DNA of 64,000 nucleotides from Cellulosimicrobium sp. Marseille-Q4280 (lineage in GTDB: Bacteria; Actinomycetota; Actinomycetes; Actinomycetales; Cellulomonadaceae). Below, one piece after another: positions 26,360-35,058 of the stretch. The notes below the pieces were generated by a model. The model saw nothing but the letters and a program-made list of their open reading frames with translations, was not told where the DNA came from and ran no database searches. The translations under genes were made by a program, and so were the position numbers. The stretch covers positions 496,001-560,000 of the forward strand of contig NZ_CALPBY010000002.1 of the NCBI RefSeq assembly GCF_943181405.1, in the 5' to 3' direction. Every line of letters starts with the position of its first letter. The stretch's first letter is position 1.

Positions 26360-27418
26360 TCAGCCGTCCTCCTCGACCCGCTCGCCGACGGTGTGGACGA
26401 CCACGACCTCGGGCTGCCAGGGGACGAGCGCGTCGACGTCGGACTGGAGCGTGTCGACGGGCGGGAGCTCGTTCGGCGTCCGCACGGCGACGACGAGCTC
26501 CTGGCCCTGCCACGTGACGCCCTCGACGACCGCTGCGGGGTCGTCGGCGAGCCACTCCTGCGCGGCGGCGCGGGTCTGGCCCGCCCACAGCTCCGCGAGC
26601 GCCGCCTGCACGGTGTTCGCGACCATCGGGACGGCGACGACGACGAGCGCGACGCCTGCGACCAGGTAGGCCCGGCGCACGCGCCGCGGGCCGTGGACGA
26701 CCGCGCGCGCCTCGGACGCCTCGGCCGCGTACCCCGCGCCGGTGAAGACGACGGTCGCGGCGATGACGAGCGCGACCGCGTTCGACGTGAAGAGCAGCAG
26801 CGCGCCCGCGGCGAGCGACGGCGCTCCGGCACCGAGGCACACGCCCACGACGCCGAGCGGCGGGACGAGCGAGATGGCGATGGCGATGCCGGGCAGCACG
26901 TCGCCGAGGTCGCGGCGGGCGAGCGCGATGGCGCCCGCGAAGCCGGTCGCGAACGCCGCGACGAGCTCGGGAAGGCCGGGTGACGTCCGGCCGGTCACCT
27001 GGGAGTTCGCGAGGACGTGCGCCGTGTCCGGGAGCACGAGCGCCACGAGCCAGCCGAGCACGACCACCGTCGCGAGCCCGAGGACGACCGTCAGGACGGA
27101 GCGGGCGACGAGCCGGCCCTTCGCCGTGACGATCCCGAGCCCGACGCCGAGGATCGGGGTCGACAGCGGCGCGATGATCATGGCGCCGATGACCGTCGCC
27201 GTGGAGTCGGTGATGACACCGGCGACCGCGATGATCCCGGACAGGACGAGCATCACCCAGAACGCCGAGGTCTTGGCCCGCGCGTCGCCTGCCTCGAGGT
27301 CGAGCCGGTCGGCGAGCTCGTCGAGGGGCCGCCGCTGCGCGGGCGGCACGAGCGCGCTGAGGAACGACGCGCGCCGCGCGGGAGCGGGGACCTGTTCGGG
27401 GCCGGCCTTCGACGTCAT
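26360..27418 (-). CDS. DUF389-family membrane protein
   Basis: A 352-residue multi-pass protein. After a hydrophilic N-terminus (about 45 residues) come six or seven hydrophobic helices, including SGIIAVAGVITDSTATVIGAMI and the family hallmark IIAPLSTPILGVGLGIV; the helix GIAIAISLVPPLGVVGVCLG is also typical. A soluble C-terminal tail of about 100 residues ends in VEEDG. DUF389 proteins are widespread, of unproven function. The gene stands alone, with GGCCCC-rich DNA between it and the convergent nuclease gene. Nothing in the context suggests a substrate. Confidence 0.88.
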   Translation of the reverse strand: MTSKAGPEQVPAPARRASFLSALVPPAQRRPLDELADRLDLEAGDARAKTSAFWVMLVLSGIIAVAGVITDSTATVIGAMIIAPLSTPILGVGLGIVTAKGRLVARSVLTVVLGLATVVVLGWLVALVLPDTAHVLANSQVTGRTSPGLPELVAAFATGFAGAIALARRDLGDVLPGIAIAISLVPPLGVVGVCLGAGAPSLAAGALLLFTSNAVALVIAATVVFTGAGYAAEASEARAVVHGPRRVRRAYLVAGVALVVVAVPMVANTVQAALAELWAGQTRAAAQEWLADDPAAVVEGVTWQGQELVVAVRTPNELPPVDTLQSDVDALVPWQPEVVVVHTVGERVEEDG

Positions 27419-27509
27419 GCTGCCTCCGTGGTGCGGGCCCGTCCGCCGGGCGCCCCGGCGGGCCCGTGCCCGCCGCGACGCCAGTATGGACCGACGTCGG
27501 CCGCGGAGC

Positions 27510-28268
27510 TCAGACCGGCACGCCCGTCCCTGCCGCGAGCGCCGCGACGGGGTCGTGCGACAGCTCGGCCACGCCGATCCCCGTCTCGCGGCTCAGCGCG
27601 CGCAGGAGCCCGGCGCGGGTCGCGTAGCCGGCGGCGTGGGCGGCCGCGTCGAGCTGCGACCCGCCGCGCAGGCGGGCGATCGCGACGTTGAGCCGCGACC
27701 GCGTGCGCCAGCGCCCGAACGCCAGTCCCGTCTCCTCGACGAAGAGCCGCTGCACGTGGCGCGTGCTCGTGCGCCGGCGCGCGGCGAGCTCGTCGAGGGT
27801 CGCCTCGGTGCCGGGCGCCTCGGCCGCGACGGCGCGCGCCACGGGGTGCTGGGGCGGCGTGAGCGCGAAGTAGTCGGTGCCGAGACCCCGCAGCACGTCC
27901 TCGAGGGCAGCGCGGAAAGGGGCCACCTGCTCGGGCGAGGTGGGACCGGCGCACAGCGCGGCCGTGAGCAGCGAGGTGATGGCCGGCACGACGCCCAGCC
28001 GCCGGGCGCGCTGCCCGGGCTCGACGCCCGGCGACAGGATCGGGCCGAGCGCCATCGCGCCGTCGGGCAGGCGCATCGAGTGCGGCACGCCCGGCGCGAG
28101 CCACAGGCTCTCGTGGGTGCGCAGGGTGAGAGGGGCGCCGTCGACGACGAGCTCGGCGGTGCCGGTGACGACGTGGACGAGGTGCGGCTCGTCGTGGGTG
28201 TGGGTGCCGTGGCCGAGGAACCGGATCGAGTTCTCGGGCACGACGGCGCTCAGGGCCGTCGGTGTCAT
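27510..28268 (-). CDS. AraC-family regulator with N-terminal cupin
   Basis: A 252-residue regulator. The N-terminal cupin (about 10-85) shows THTHDEPHLVHVVTGTAELVVDG and LWLAPGVPHSM. The C-terminal AraC DNA-binding domain (about 155-245) has ATLDELAARRRTSTRHVQRLF and AAHAAGYATRAGLLRALSRETG, both helix-turn-helix units. GGAGAGGAG lies just upstream of the ATG. It is divergent from the siderophore-binding lipoprotein gene, with an iron box in the 178-bp gap. It could activate the uptake genes on sensing the siderophore, as AlcR-type AraC proteins do, but the cupin type is also common in unrelated pathways. Confidence 0.9.
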   Translation of the reverse strand: MTPTALSAVVPENSIRFLGHGTHTHDEPHLVHVVTGTAELVVDGAPLTLRTHESLWLAPGVPHSMRLPDGAMALGPILSPGVEPGQRARRLGVVPAITSLLTAALCAGPTSPEQVAPFRAALEDVLRGLGTDYFALTPPQHPVARAVAAEAPGTEATLDELAARRRTSTRHVQRLFVEETGLAFGRWRTRSRLNVAIARLRGGSQLDAAAHAAGYATRAGLLRALSRETGIGVAELSHDPVAALAAGTGVPV

Positions 28269-28369
28269 GGTGCTCCTCTCCCCGGTGCCGCCCGGGTGGC
28301 TCCCGCGGCGCGTCCGGTGTCAGGTCCGGGACCGGAGATGTCGCCTCCGGGGACGTTCGCGGCGTCAGG

Positions 28370-28388
28370 TGTGGTTAGCCTAACCTCG
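28370..28388 (+). promoter_or_regulatory. DtxR/IdeR-type iron box upstream of siderophore uptake genes
   Basis: TGTGGTTAGCCTAACCTCG matches 15 of 19 positions of TTAGGTTAGSCTAACCTAA, with a perfect GGTTAGCCTAACC core palindrome. It lies 58 bp before the start of the binding-protein gene and 100 bp from the divergent AraC gene, so both could be iron-repressed. Confidence 0.88.
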
Positions 28389-28446
28389 TGAGGCGTGCCG
28401 CCGGACGCGGCCCTCGCATCCCGACTCCCGAGTGTGAGGTCTCTCC

Positions 28447-29472
28447 ATGCTGCCCCTGCGTCGTGCCACCCTCCGCGCCGCCGCGCTGACCACCGCCGCC
28501 GTGCTCGCGCTCGGCGCGTGCTCCACGAGCACCGACCCCGGTGCCACGGCGACCGATGACGCGGCCCCCGACACGTCGACCTCCGAGGCCGCGGACCGCG
28601 TCGTGGTGACCGACCAGGGCGAGGTGACCGTCCCCGCGGACCCGCAGCGCGTCGTCGTGCTCAACCATGCCCTCGCCGGGTACCTGTACACCCTCGACGT
28701 GCCCGTGCTCGCGACGGTCCCCGAGGTCACGGACGACCCCGATCCGGCGTTCTCCCCGTTCTGGGCCGAGGAGGCCGAGGTGGACGGCACCGAGCTCATG
28801 GACTGGAGCGCGGACGGGTACAACCTCGAGGCGATCCTCGCGCTCGAGCCCGACCTCATCGTGGGCGGCGGGTGGGGCTTCCCCCTCAAGCAGGCGACCG
28901 ACGTCTACGACGGCCTGAGCCAGATCGCCCCCACGGTCCTCGTGTCCGGGTCGTTCACCACGTGGCAGGAGCAGCTCGAGTTCCTCGCCGACGACGTGTT
29001 CGCCCAGGCGGACACCGCCGACGAGCTCGTCTCCGGGTACGACGAGCGCCTCGCCGAGGTGCGCGACGCGATCACCGTGCCCGACGGCCCGACGGCCTTC
29101 CTCGCGCGGACGTCGGAGGGGACGACGTACGCGCTCATCGAGGGCGAGGCACTGCCCAGCACGTTCGAGGACCTCGGCTTCGAGATCGACACGGTCCAGG
29201 AGCGCACGGGCGCCGAGCCGTACACGGCGGGCGGCGACATGTTCGAGGTCTCCGCGGAGCAGGTCGGCTCGGTGTTCACCGCTCCGACCGTGTTCGTCAT
29301 CGGGTTCAACGGCGCGACGGCCGACGTCGCGACGCTCTCCGAGGACCCGGTGTTCGCCGGGCTGCCGTCCTTCCAGGCCGGGCAGGCGCACGACCTGCCG
29401 ACGTGGACGATCCGCGGCGACTACCACGAGGCGACGGCCCTGCTCGACGTCGTCGAGGACCAGTTCTCCTGA
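28447..29472 (+). CDS. Iron-siderophore ABC transporter substrate-binding lipoprotein
   Basis: A 341-residue exported lipoprotein. The signal peptide ends in the lipobox LALGAC with Cys25 as the lipidation site, followed by a Thr/Asp-rich linker. The binding domain (about 50-340) is of the FhuD/FecB type: RVVVLNHALAGYLYTLDVPVLA, NLEAILALEPDLIVGGG, YDGLSQIAPTVLV. It would capture the ferric siderophore outside the membrane. No permease or ATPase genes are beside it, so it must work with a transporter encoded elsewhere. The iron box upstream implies control by iron. The stop overlaps the start of the SIP-fusion gene (TGATG). Corresponds in context to DesE of Streptomyces. Confidence 0.93.
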   Translation: MLPLRRATLRAAALTTAAVLALGACSTSTDPGATATDDAAPDTSTSEAADRVVVTDQGEVTVPADPQRVVVLNHALAGYLYTLDVPVLATVPEVTDDPDPAFSPFWAEEAEVDGTELMDWSADGYNLEAILALEPDLIVGGGWGFPLKQATDVYDGLSQIAPTVLVSGSFTTWQEQLEFLADDVFAQADTADELVSGYDERLAEVRDAITVPDGPTAFLARTSEGTTYALIEGEALPSTFEDLGFEIDTVQERTGAEPYTAGGDMFEVSAEQVGSVFTAPTVFVIGFNGATADVATLSEDPVFAGLPSFQAGQAHDLPTWTIRGDYHEATALLDVVEDQFS

Positions 29473-31316
29473 TGGCCCAGCACCGCCTGCGCACCCACCC
29501 GCTCGTCCTGCGTCATGTCGAGGTCGCGCGCGTCGTCGACGTGACGCCGCGCATGCGGCGCCTCACCCTCGCGGGCCCCGAGCTCGGCGCGTTCGAGCGC
29601 GACGGCCTGCCGATGCCCGCGTTCGCGGCGCCCGGTTTCGACGACCACGTGAAGCTGGTCTTCGCCGCCGACGGGGACGTCGAGGCCGCGCTGCCGGTCC
29701 AGCGTGCGCACGGCATCGACTGGCTCCCCTCGTCGCAGCGCCAGGGCCGCGACTACACGCCCCGCCGGGTCGACCCGGTCGCGGGCGAGCTCGACCTCGA
29801 CGTCGTGCTGCACGGCGACGGCCCGGCGGCCGCGTGGGCCGCCGGAGCCGTACCGGGCTCGGACGTGTGGTTCGTCGGGCCCAAGGCGTCGACCGTGTGG
29901 CCCGACGACGTCGTGTGGGCGCTGCTCGCGGGCGACGAGACGGCGCTGCCGGCGATCGGCCGCTTCCTCGACGAGCGCCCGGTCGACGTGCCCGTGCAGG
30001 TCGTGGTCCACGTCGCGGACGGGTGCGCCCGGCAGGAGCTCGCGCTGCGCCCCGGCGACACGGTCCGCTGGGTCGTCGCACCGGAGGGCGACCGGACGGT
30101 GCTCGACGACGCCGTCCGCGCGCTCGACTGGTGGCCAGGGCAGGCGTACGCGTGGGCCGCGGCGGAGAGCCGCGCGCTGCTGCCCGTGCGCCGGCATCTC
30201 GTGCGCGAGCGCGGGCTCGACCGGTCGCACGTGGACGTCACCGGCTACTGGCACCTCGAGCCGGCCGCCGCCGACGTCGCCCATGCCATGCCGACCGAGC
30301 AGGACGGCACCACCGCCGCGACACCGGCCGGCGGTGGCGCCGCGGCACCGGCAGCGGCCGCGCCGGCTGGCGTCCCCTCCCCCGTGCCGTGGCTCGCGAC
30401 GCGCGCGGCCCTGCAGCTCGGGCTGCTCGACGCGCTCGGCACGGGCCCGCGCGACGTCGACGACCTCGCGGGCGCGCTCTCCGTGCCGCCGGGGACCGTC
30501 GAGACCCTCGCGGGCGTCCTGGTCGGCGTCGGGATCGTGGACGTCGACGGGTCGACCCTGCGGCTCGGCGACGCCGGCGTGGAGCTCCTCGACGACGAGC
30601 ACGAGCGCGAGGAGTACGACGGCCACGAGGCCGACCTCGTCCTCGCGCTCGCCGGGCTCGCCCGTGCGCAGCGCGCCGGCGTGCCCGCGTGGCAGCAGGT
30701 GCGGGGACGCACCCTGCGGTCCGAGGTGGAGCGCGACGTGGAGCGCGCCGCGGAGCTCGTCGAGCACGCCGACGTCCTCGCGTACGTCCTCACCGGTCTC
30801 GCGTCGTGGCCCGTGTGGGAGGGCGCGACGAACGTCGCCGTCGGGGGCCCGGGAGCGGTGGTCGTCGCCGAGCGGCTCGGCGACGTCCCGGGCGTCGAGT
30901 CGGTGACCGTGGTCGAGGAGACCGTCCCGCTCGCCGCCCTGCGCGACGCCGCGGGCGGCGACCAGGACGCGTCGTCGTGGGCCTTCGCCACGGTGTGGCC
31001 GGGCGTCGACGTGGCCGTCAGCGCGCTGGGCGCGGGGCACCGCACCGACGCCGAGCTCGTCTCGCTGCTGACGACGCTGCGGGCGGCCGCTCCCCACGTG
31101 GTCCTGGTCGAGGACTTCGCACCCGACGGGCTCAGCCCGCACGCCGCCGAGCACGCCCTGCTGTCGCTGGCCGCCACCGGCGCGCCGCCGCGCACGCCGG
31201 ACGACGTCGCCCGCCTCGCGGAGCGCGCCGGGTGGCGCGTCGCCCGCCACGAGCCGCTCGGGTGGGGCGTGGAGGTGGTCGAGCTCGTCGTCACGGACGC
31301 GCAGGCGGGACACTAG
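29472..31316 (+). CDS. Siderophore-interacting FAD reductase fused to O-methyltransferase-like domain
   Basis: A 614-residue fusion. Residues about 10-270 are a siderophore-interacting protein (ViuB/SIP): RDYTPRRVDPVAGELDLDVV for flavin binding, FVGPKAS, AVRALDWWPGQAYAWAAAES and VTGYWHLE. This module reduces ferric siderophore to release iron. After an Ala/Pro linker (about 275-305), residues about 308-610 resemble O-methyltransferases: a dimerisation winged helix (ATRAALQLGLLDALGTGPRDV), a SAM-like domain whose glycine loop is altered to VGGPGAVV, and the C-terminal RTPDDVARLAERAGWRVARHEPL. A separate methylation role is not shown. It follows the binding protein with TGATG overlap. Confidence 0.9.
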   Translation: MAQHRLRTHPLVLRHVEVARVVDVTPRMRRLTLAGPELGAFERDGLPMPAFAAPGFDDHVKLVFAADGDVEAALPVQRAHGIDWLPSSQRQGRDYTPRRVDPVAGELDLDVVLHGDGPAAAWAAGAVPGSDVWFVGPKASTVWPDDVVWALLAGDETALPAIGRFLDERPVDVPVQVVVHVADGCARQELALRPGDTVRWVVAPEGDRTVLDDAVRALDWWPGQAYAWAAAESRALLPVRRHLVRERGLDRSHVDVTGYWHLEPAAADVAHAMPTEQDGTTAATPAGGGAAAPAAAAPAGVPSPVPWLATRAALQLGLLDALGTGPRDVDDLAGALSVPPGTVETLAGVLVGVGIVDVDGSTLRLGDAGVELLDDEHEREEYDGHEADLVLALAGLARAQRAGVPAWQQVRGRTLRSEVERDVERAAELVEHADVLAYVLTGLASWPVWEGATNVAVGGPGAVVVAERLGDVPGVESVTVVEETVPLAALRDAAGGDQDASSWAFATVWPGVDVAVSALGAGHRTDAELVSLLTTLRAAAPHVVLVEDFAPDGLSPHAAEHALLSLAATGAPPRTPDDVARLAERAGWRVARHEPLGWGVEVVELVVTDAQAGH

Positions 31317-31320
31317 GCCC

Positions 31321-31662
31321 ATGACGCCGACCGAGTTCTTGCTCTCCAGGATCGCCGAGGACGTGGCCGCGGCGCGAGCCGTCGGGCCGGACGACGGCAA
31401 GGCCGGCGAGGACGGCGAGGCGGGGCCTGCCCGGCATCGGGCGCGCTGGAGCCCGGCCCGGGTGCTGGCCGAGTGCGACGCGAAGCGGCGCATCGTCGAG
31501 CTCGCGCACGAGGCCACCGGCTACGACATGACCGTCGACCTGGAGCGTGACAGCAGCGCCCGCGCCCAGAGCGGGGTCTCGTTCGTCGGCGACCGGATCC
31601 TCAAGGAGCTCGCCACCGTCTACGCCGACCACCCGGACTACGACGAGTCCTGGCGGCCCTGA
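31321..31662 (+). CDS. DUF6221-like small protein
   Basis: A 113-residue protein. It begins MTPTEFLLSRIAEDVAAAR and ends in LKELATVYADHPDYDESWRP, the conserved features of a small actinobacterial family (DUF6221) often found near phage or accessory genes, of unknown function. A Lys/Glu/Gly-rich loop sits at about 34-44. It starts 4 bases after the SIP-fusion stop, so it is probably co-transcribed with the iron genes, although no functional link is evident. Confidence 0.8.
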   Translation: MTPTEFLLSRIAEDVAAARAVGPDDGKAGEDGEAGPARHRARWSPARVLAECDAKRRIVELAHEATGYDMTVDLERDSSARAQSGVSFVGDRILKELATVYADHPDYDESWRP

Positions 31663-31707
31663 CCGCCCGGACCGCCGGAACCGCTGCCACGCCCCGGCCG
31701 CCAGGGG

Positions 31708-32757
31708 CTACGGAGCCGCCACCGCGTCGAGCGCCTCCAGGCTCGCCGTGACGATCTGCGCCTGGGCGTCGGCGCGGCTGGTCCCCGGGACGCCGTCGCC
31801 CGGCTGCTCCCCGTAGTCGGCGAAGAACGCGTGGACCCCGCCGGGCACCTCGACGAAGCGCGTGCCCGGCGGCAGGTCGGCGCGCGAGGCCTGGATCTTG
31901 TCCGGCGTCGAGAGCCCGTCCCGAGATCCCCAGACCGAGGTGACCAGCAGGTCCGTCCCGCTGATGTCCTTGCTGGGGTACGAGCCGTGCAGCAGCAGGC
32001 CGTCGACCTCGTCCTCGTGGTCCGCTGCGAACGACGACGCCACGACGCCACCGAGCGAATGACCGCCGACGGCCCACCGGTCGACGCCGCCGAACGCGTC
32101 CATCGCGGCAGCCGACTGCGCGGGCGACGTGAACGCGATGCCGAGGGGCTCCTTGAGCGAGACGACCAGGTAACCGGCCTCGGCGAGCGGCCGCAGGACC
32201 GCCGCCGTGGCCCGCGCGTCGACGCGAGCGCCGGGCGAGTAGACGAGGCCCGTCGTCGGGTCCCCGTCGCGCGGCACGAACGCGTACCACCCCGCCTCCT
32301 CGCGGACCTCGACGGCGTCGTCGCTCTCGAGCGCCGCGAGGGCCGGTGCCGTCGCGACGAAGGGCCGCAGCCACACCACCGCCGCCGCGAGGACGACGAG
32401 GGCCGCGAACCCGAGCCCGGCGACGGTCGCGCGCAGCACCCGGCGGCGCCGGCCGTCCCCGTGGCGCCGGTCGGTCGGCGTGCGCCGAGCGGCGAGGACC
32501 GTCGCGATGCCCAGGGCGAGCCCCGCGACGGCGCTCAGCGCGAGCAGCGCGGCGAGCGACCAGTGCTGGTGCGGGACGGCGTCGCCCGTCGTCGCCAGCA
32601 CCCAGGCGGGCGCTGCGAGCAGCGCGAGCGCCAGCACGAGACGCAGGGCCGTGCGCACCCGCGCGGCGCCACGAGCGCGAGGGTCCCTCGCCGGGCCGGC
32701 GGGGCCGGCAGGGCCGGCAGGGCCGTCGTCGTCGTCACGCTGCACTGCCACATCCAT
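31708..32757 (-). CDS. Membrane-anchored alpha/beta hydrolase
   Basis: A 349-residue protein. The N-terminal Gly-Pro-Ala repeat tail (about 12-26) is followed by three hydrophobic segments (about 37-57, 66-88, 108-128) and then a serine hydrolase domain (about 145-345). The nucleophile elbow is VGGHSLGGVVASS, the acid region SVWGSRDGLSTP, and the His lies in PGGVHAFFADYG. This is the alpha/beta hydrolase group seen as membrane proteins in actinobacteria, acting outside the membrane on esters or peptides. The ATG at 32757 is the only in-frame start at the N-terminus. Convergent with the DUF6221-like gene. Confidence 0.85.
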   Translation of the reverse strand: MDVAVQRDDDDGPAGPAGPAGPARDPRARGAARVRTALRLVLALALLAAPAWVLATTGDAVPHQHWSLAALLALSAVAGLALGIATVLAARRTPTDRRHGDGRRRRVLRATVAGLGFAALVVLAAAVVWLRPFVATAPALAALESDDAVEVREEAGWYAFVPRDGDPTTGLVYSPGARVDARATAAVLRPLAEAGYLVVSLKEPLGIAFTSPAQSAAAMDAFGGVDRWAVGGHSLGGVVASSFAADHEDEVDGLLLHGSYPSKDISGTDLLVTSVWGSRDGLSTPDKIQASRADLPPGTRFVEVPGGVHAFFADYGEQPGDGVPGTSRADAQAQIVTASLEALDAVAAP

Positions 32758-32912
32758 CTCGCTCCTCCGCTCGGCCCGACGACGGCGGGCCGAGGGGCCC
32801 GGTCACGCTAGCAGCCGCACGACGCACCGTCGCCCGGCCCTGACGCGGCGCCGGCCGACGCGGTCGCGCCGTCCCGCCGCGCGCCCGACGATGGTGTCGG
32901 AGCGGGAGGGAC

Positions 32913-33683
32913 ATGGGCTGGTACACGGAGCACGTGGTCGACGCCGGGCGTGCGCCCGCGCTGTTCGCGCTGGTCGGGTTCGTCGTGACGTTCGTCGTCG
33001 TCCGGTCCGTCACCCGCAGGATCCGGGCGCGGCAGTCCTCGGAGGCAGATCGTCCGCCCGGGAGGCGGTCGCTGATCAGGGACGTCTCGATCGGCGGCGT
33101 GCACGTGCACCACCAGGTCTGGGGCATCCTGCTCGTCCTGCTCACGGGGATGCTCGAGTTCCGCTACTCCCCCGGCCACCCGTGGTCCGAGGTCCTCGCG
33201 CTGCTCTTCGGAGCCGGCGCGGCGCTCGCCCTCGACGAGTTCGCGCTCTGGCTGTACCTCGACGACGTGTACTGGGCCGAGCAGGGCCAGCGGTCGATCG
33301 AGGCGATCCTCGTCGGGGGCGCGATCGGCGGCGCCCTGCTGTTCTCCGCGTCCCCGATCGGGGTCACGTCGGACGGCGCGGCGAGCGGCCGGGTCGCGTA
33401 CGTCGTCACGGTCGTCGTGCACCTGTGCCTCGCGCTCGTGTGCATCCTCAAGGGCAAGCTCGCGACGGGCCTGATCGGGATCGTCGTGCCGCTCGTCGCG
33501 TTCGTCGGTGCCGTCCGGCTCGCCAAGCCGTCGTCGTACTGGGCCCGACGCCGGTACGCGCGGCACCCGCGGCGGCTCGAACGCTCGGACGCCCGGTTCG
33601 GGCCCGCGTACCGGGCGCGCCAGGAGCGGCTGCGCACCGTCCTGGGTGGGAGACCGTCCGCGGATCCCGGGGCCGAGCCGTGA
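32913..33683 (+). CDS. Conserved integral membrane protein, function unknown
   Basis: A 256-residue protein with five or six hydrophobic helices (about 13-32, 65-82, 90-110, 130-147, 158-180, 185-203) and a basic C-terminal tail of about 50 residues. Conserved-looking features are the His-rich VHVHHQVWG loop and EFALWLYLDDVYW, which could bind metal or act catalytically. GGGAGG lies 5 bases before the ATG. I do not recognise a characterised family. It stands alone between divergently and co-oriented small genes. Confidence 0.8.
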   Translation: MGWYTEHVVDAGRAPALFALVGFVVTFVVVRSVTRRIRARQSSEADRPPGRRSLIRDVSIGGVHVHHQVWGILLVLLTGMLEFRYSPGHPWSEVLALLFGAGAALALDEFALWLYLDDVYWAEQGQRSIEAILVGGAIGGALLFSASPIGVTSDGAASGRVAYVVTVVVHLCLALVCILKGKLATGLIGIVVPLVAFVGAVRLAKPSSYWARRRYARHPRRLERSDARFGPAYRARQERLRTVLGGRPSADPGAEP

Positions 33684-33803
33684 GCCGGTCGTGAGCAGCC
33701 CGCACGACGCCCTGGGCTCCGGCCCTCGGCAGGGCTACCGTGGGAGGTGGTCACCCGTCGCGGTGCACCGCGACGACGGCCACGGGGTGGAGAGGGGCGC
33801 GTC

Positions 33804-33947
33804 ATGAAGGACTTGCGATGCCTCGTCGGGATGCACCGATGGCTTCGCCGGCAGGTGGAGGACTCGCAGTACTTCACGTGCGCGCGGTGCGGCAAGGAGC
33901 GCAACGCCACGCCCGCCGGCCCGATGGGCCGGGGGTTCGGTGGCTGA
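33804..33947 (+). CDS. Small zinc-ribbon-like protein
   Basis: A 47-residue protein starting MKDLRCLVGMHRWLRRQVE. A Cys near the N-terminus, His-Arg-Trp and the CARCGK pair near residue 27 suggest a small zinc-binding fold shared by short actinobacterial proteins of unknown role. GGAGAGGGG lies upstream of the ATG. Upstream in-frame ATG codons give an Arg-rich, non-conserved extension, so the shorter form is preferred. Confidence 0.7.
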   Translation: MKDLRCLVGMHRWLRRQVEDSQYFTCARCGKERNATPAGPMGRGFGG

Positions 33948-33959
33948 CGTCGCCGACGC

Positions 33960-34541
33960 TCAGAGCATCCGGCGCAGCAACCGGTCGCGGTCCACGACCT
34001 GGTGCTTGAGCACGAGGCCGACGTGCAGGGCGAGCGCGACGAAGAACACGACGTGGCTCGCGACGTGCAACCACAGCAGGTCGTCGTCGACGAGCAGCAG
34101 CGTGATCCCCGTGGCGGGCATGACGAGCAGCGCCGCGTACAACGTCACCTCCGTGCCGTGCGCCAGCCTGCGCTCGACCGCGCTGAGGCCGGGCGCCCAG
34201 GGCGGCAGCGGCGTCAGACGCCGCCACAGCAGCCGGACCACCGTGAGGACGAGGATCGTCAGTCCGAGCGCGACGTGCACGCCGAGCAGCCCGTCGAGGT
34301 CGCCGTCGACCAGCTCCGCGAGCCCGCCGTCGTCGTCGTCGCGGTCGTCGCCACCGCGACCGCGTCCACGGCCCGACCCCTCGCCGCGACCACGCCCGCG
34401 GCCTCTTCCCCCGCCGTCGTCGCCGTCGTCGTCGAGGAGGTACCCGACGACGAGCTGCGCGACGAGCGCCGCGACGGTGGCCCAGTGCAGGGTCTTCGTC
34501 ACGACGCCGTAGCCGTCCGCGTCGTTGCGCAGTCTCACCAC
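33960..34541 (-). CDS. Cytochrome b561-family membrane protein with Arg-Gly-rich insertion
   Basis: A 193-residue four-helix membrane cytochrome b. Helix 1 has KTLHWATVAALVAQLVVGYLL (His19), helix 2 VHVALGLTILVLTVVR (His89), helix 3 EVTLYAALLVMPATGITLLLV, and helix 4 LHVASHVVFFVALALHVG with two further His. These His residues are the expected haem ligands for quinol-linked electron transfer or superoxide oxidation (CybB type). Residues about 37-73, between helices 1 and 2, are a run of Asp, Gly and Arg that is foreign to the family. No ATG and no clear ribosome-binding site exist; the tandem GTG codons at 34541/34538 are the likely start. Confidence 0.82.
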   Translation of the reverse strand: MVRLRNDADGYGVVTKTLHWATVAALVAQLVVGYLLDDDGDDGGGRGRGRGRGEGSGRGRGRGGDDRDDDDGGLAELVDGDLDGLLGVHVALGLTILVLTVVRLLWRRLTPLPPWAPGLSAVERRLAHGTEVTLYAALLVMPATGITLLLVDDDLLWLHVASHVVFFVALALHVGLVLKHQVVDRDRLLRRML

Positions 34542-34664
34542 GGCATCATCGCGCGTCGGGGGCAGGTGCGCGCACGACGCGTCGCGTGCGGTGCCGATGA
34601 TTTCCGGCGGTGCACGGGGTCGTGAGGTCGTCAGGATCCCTGCCACCCGCTTCCGGAGGCCTTC

Positions 34665-34955
34665 ATGCCGTTCGACCCCGTCGCCCTCGACCACACGTTC
34701 ACCGCGCCGATCGGCGTGGACGTCAAGGGCGACACCTGGCCCTGCGTGGAGGTGCCGGGCGCGCGCGAGCTGCTGGGCACCGGGCGGTCGGTGCGCGTCG
34801 ACGCGAGCGTCGACGGCGTCGCGCTCCCGAACGTGGGTCTCATGCCGACGGGCAGCGGCGGGCTCATGCTGTCGCTGAGCGCGAAGGTCCGCAAGAGGCT
34901 CGGCAAGGACGTCGGCGACACCGTCACCGTGCACCTCGAGCGTCGGCTGAGCTGA
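34665..34955 (+). CDS. DUF1905-family protein
   Basis: A 96-residue protein of the DUF1905 small beta-barrel family. GVDVKGDTWPCVEVPGARELLGTG and the C-terminal KVRKRLGKDVGDTVTVHLERR are conserved family segments. The function of the family is unknown; homologues occur fused to YdeI-type domains. GGAGG lies upstream of the ATG. It stands alone, downstream of a divergent cytochrome b gene. Confidence 0.88.
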   Translation: MPFDPVALDHTFTAPIGVDVKGDTWPCVEVPGARELLGTGRSVRVDASVDGVALPNVGLMPTGSGGLMLSLSAKVRKRLGKDVGDTVTVHLERRLS

Positions 34956-35058
34956 CGCCGGTCGGCTCAGCGGGACGCCTGCGCGCGCAGCGCCGGGGCG
35001 TGTCGGGGGCCACACGGCGGCGCCCCGCCTCCCGGTCCGGCACGACCGGACGGCGGAC

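Noticed and set aside
32690-32730. 9-bp GGCCGGCAG repeat as mobile-element or binding-site array
   Set aside because: It lies in frame in the hydrolase gene and encodes a Gly-Pro-Ala repeat tail.
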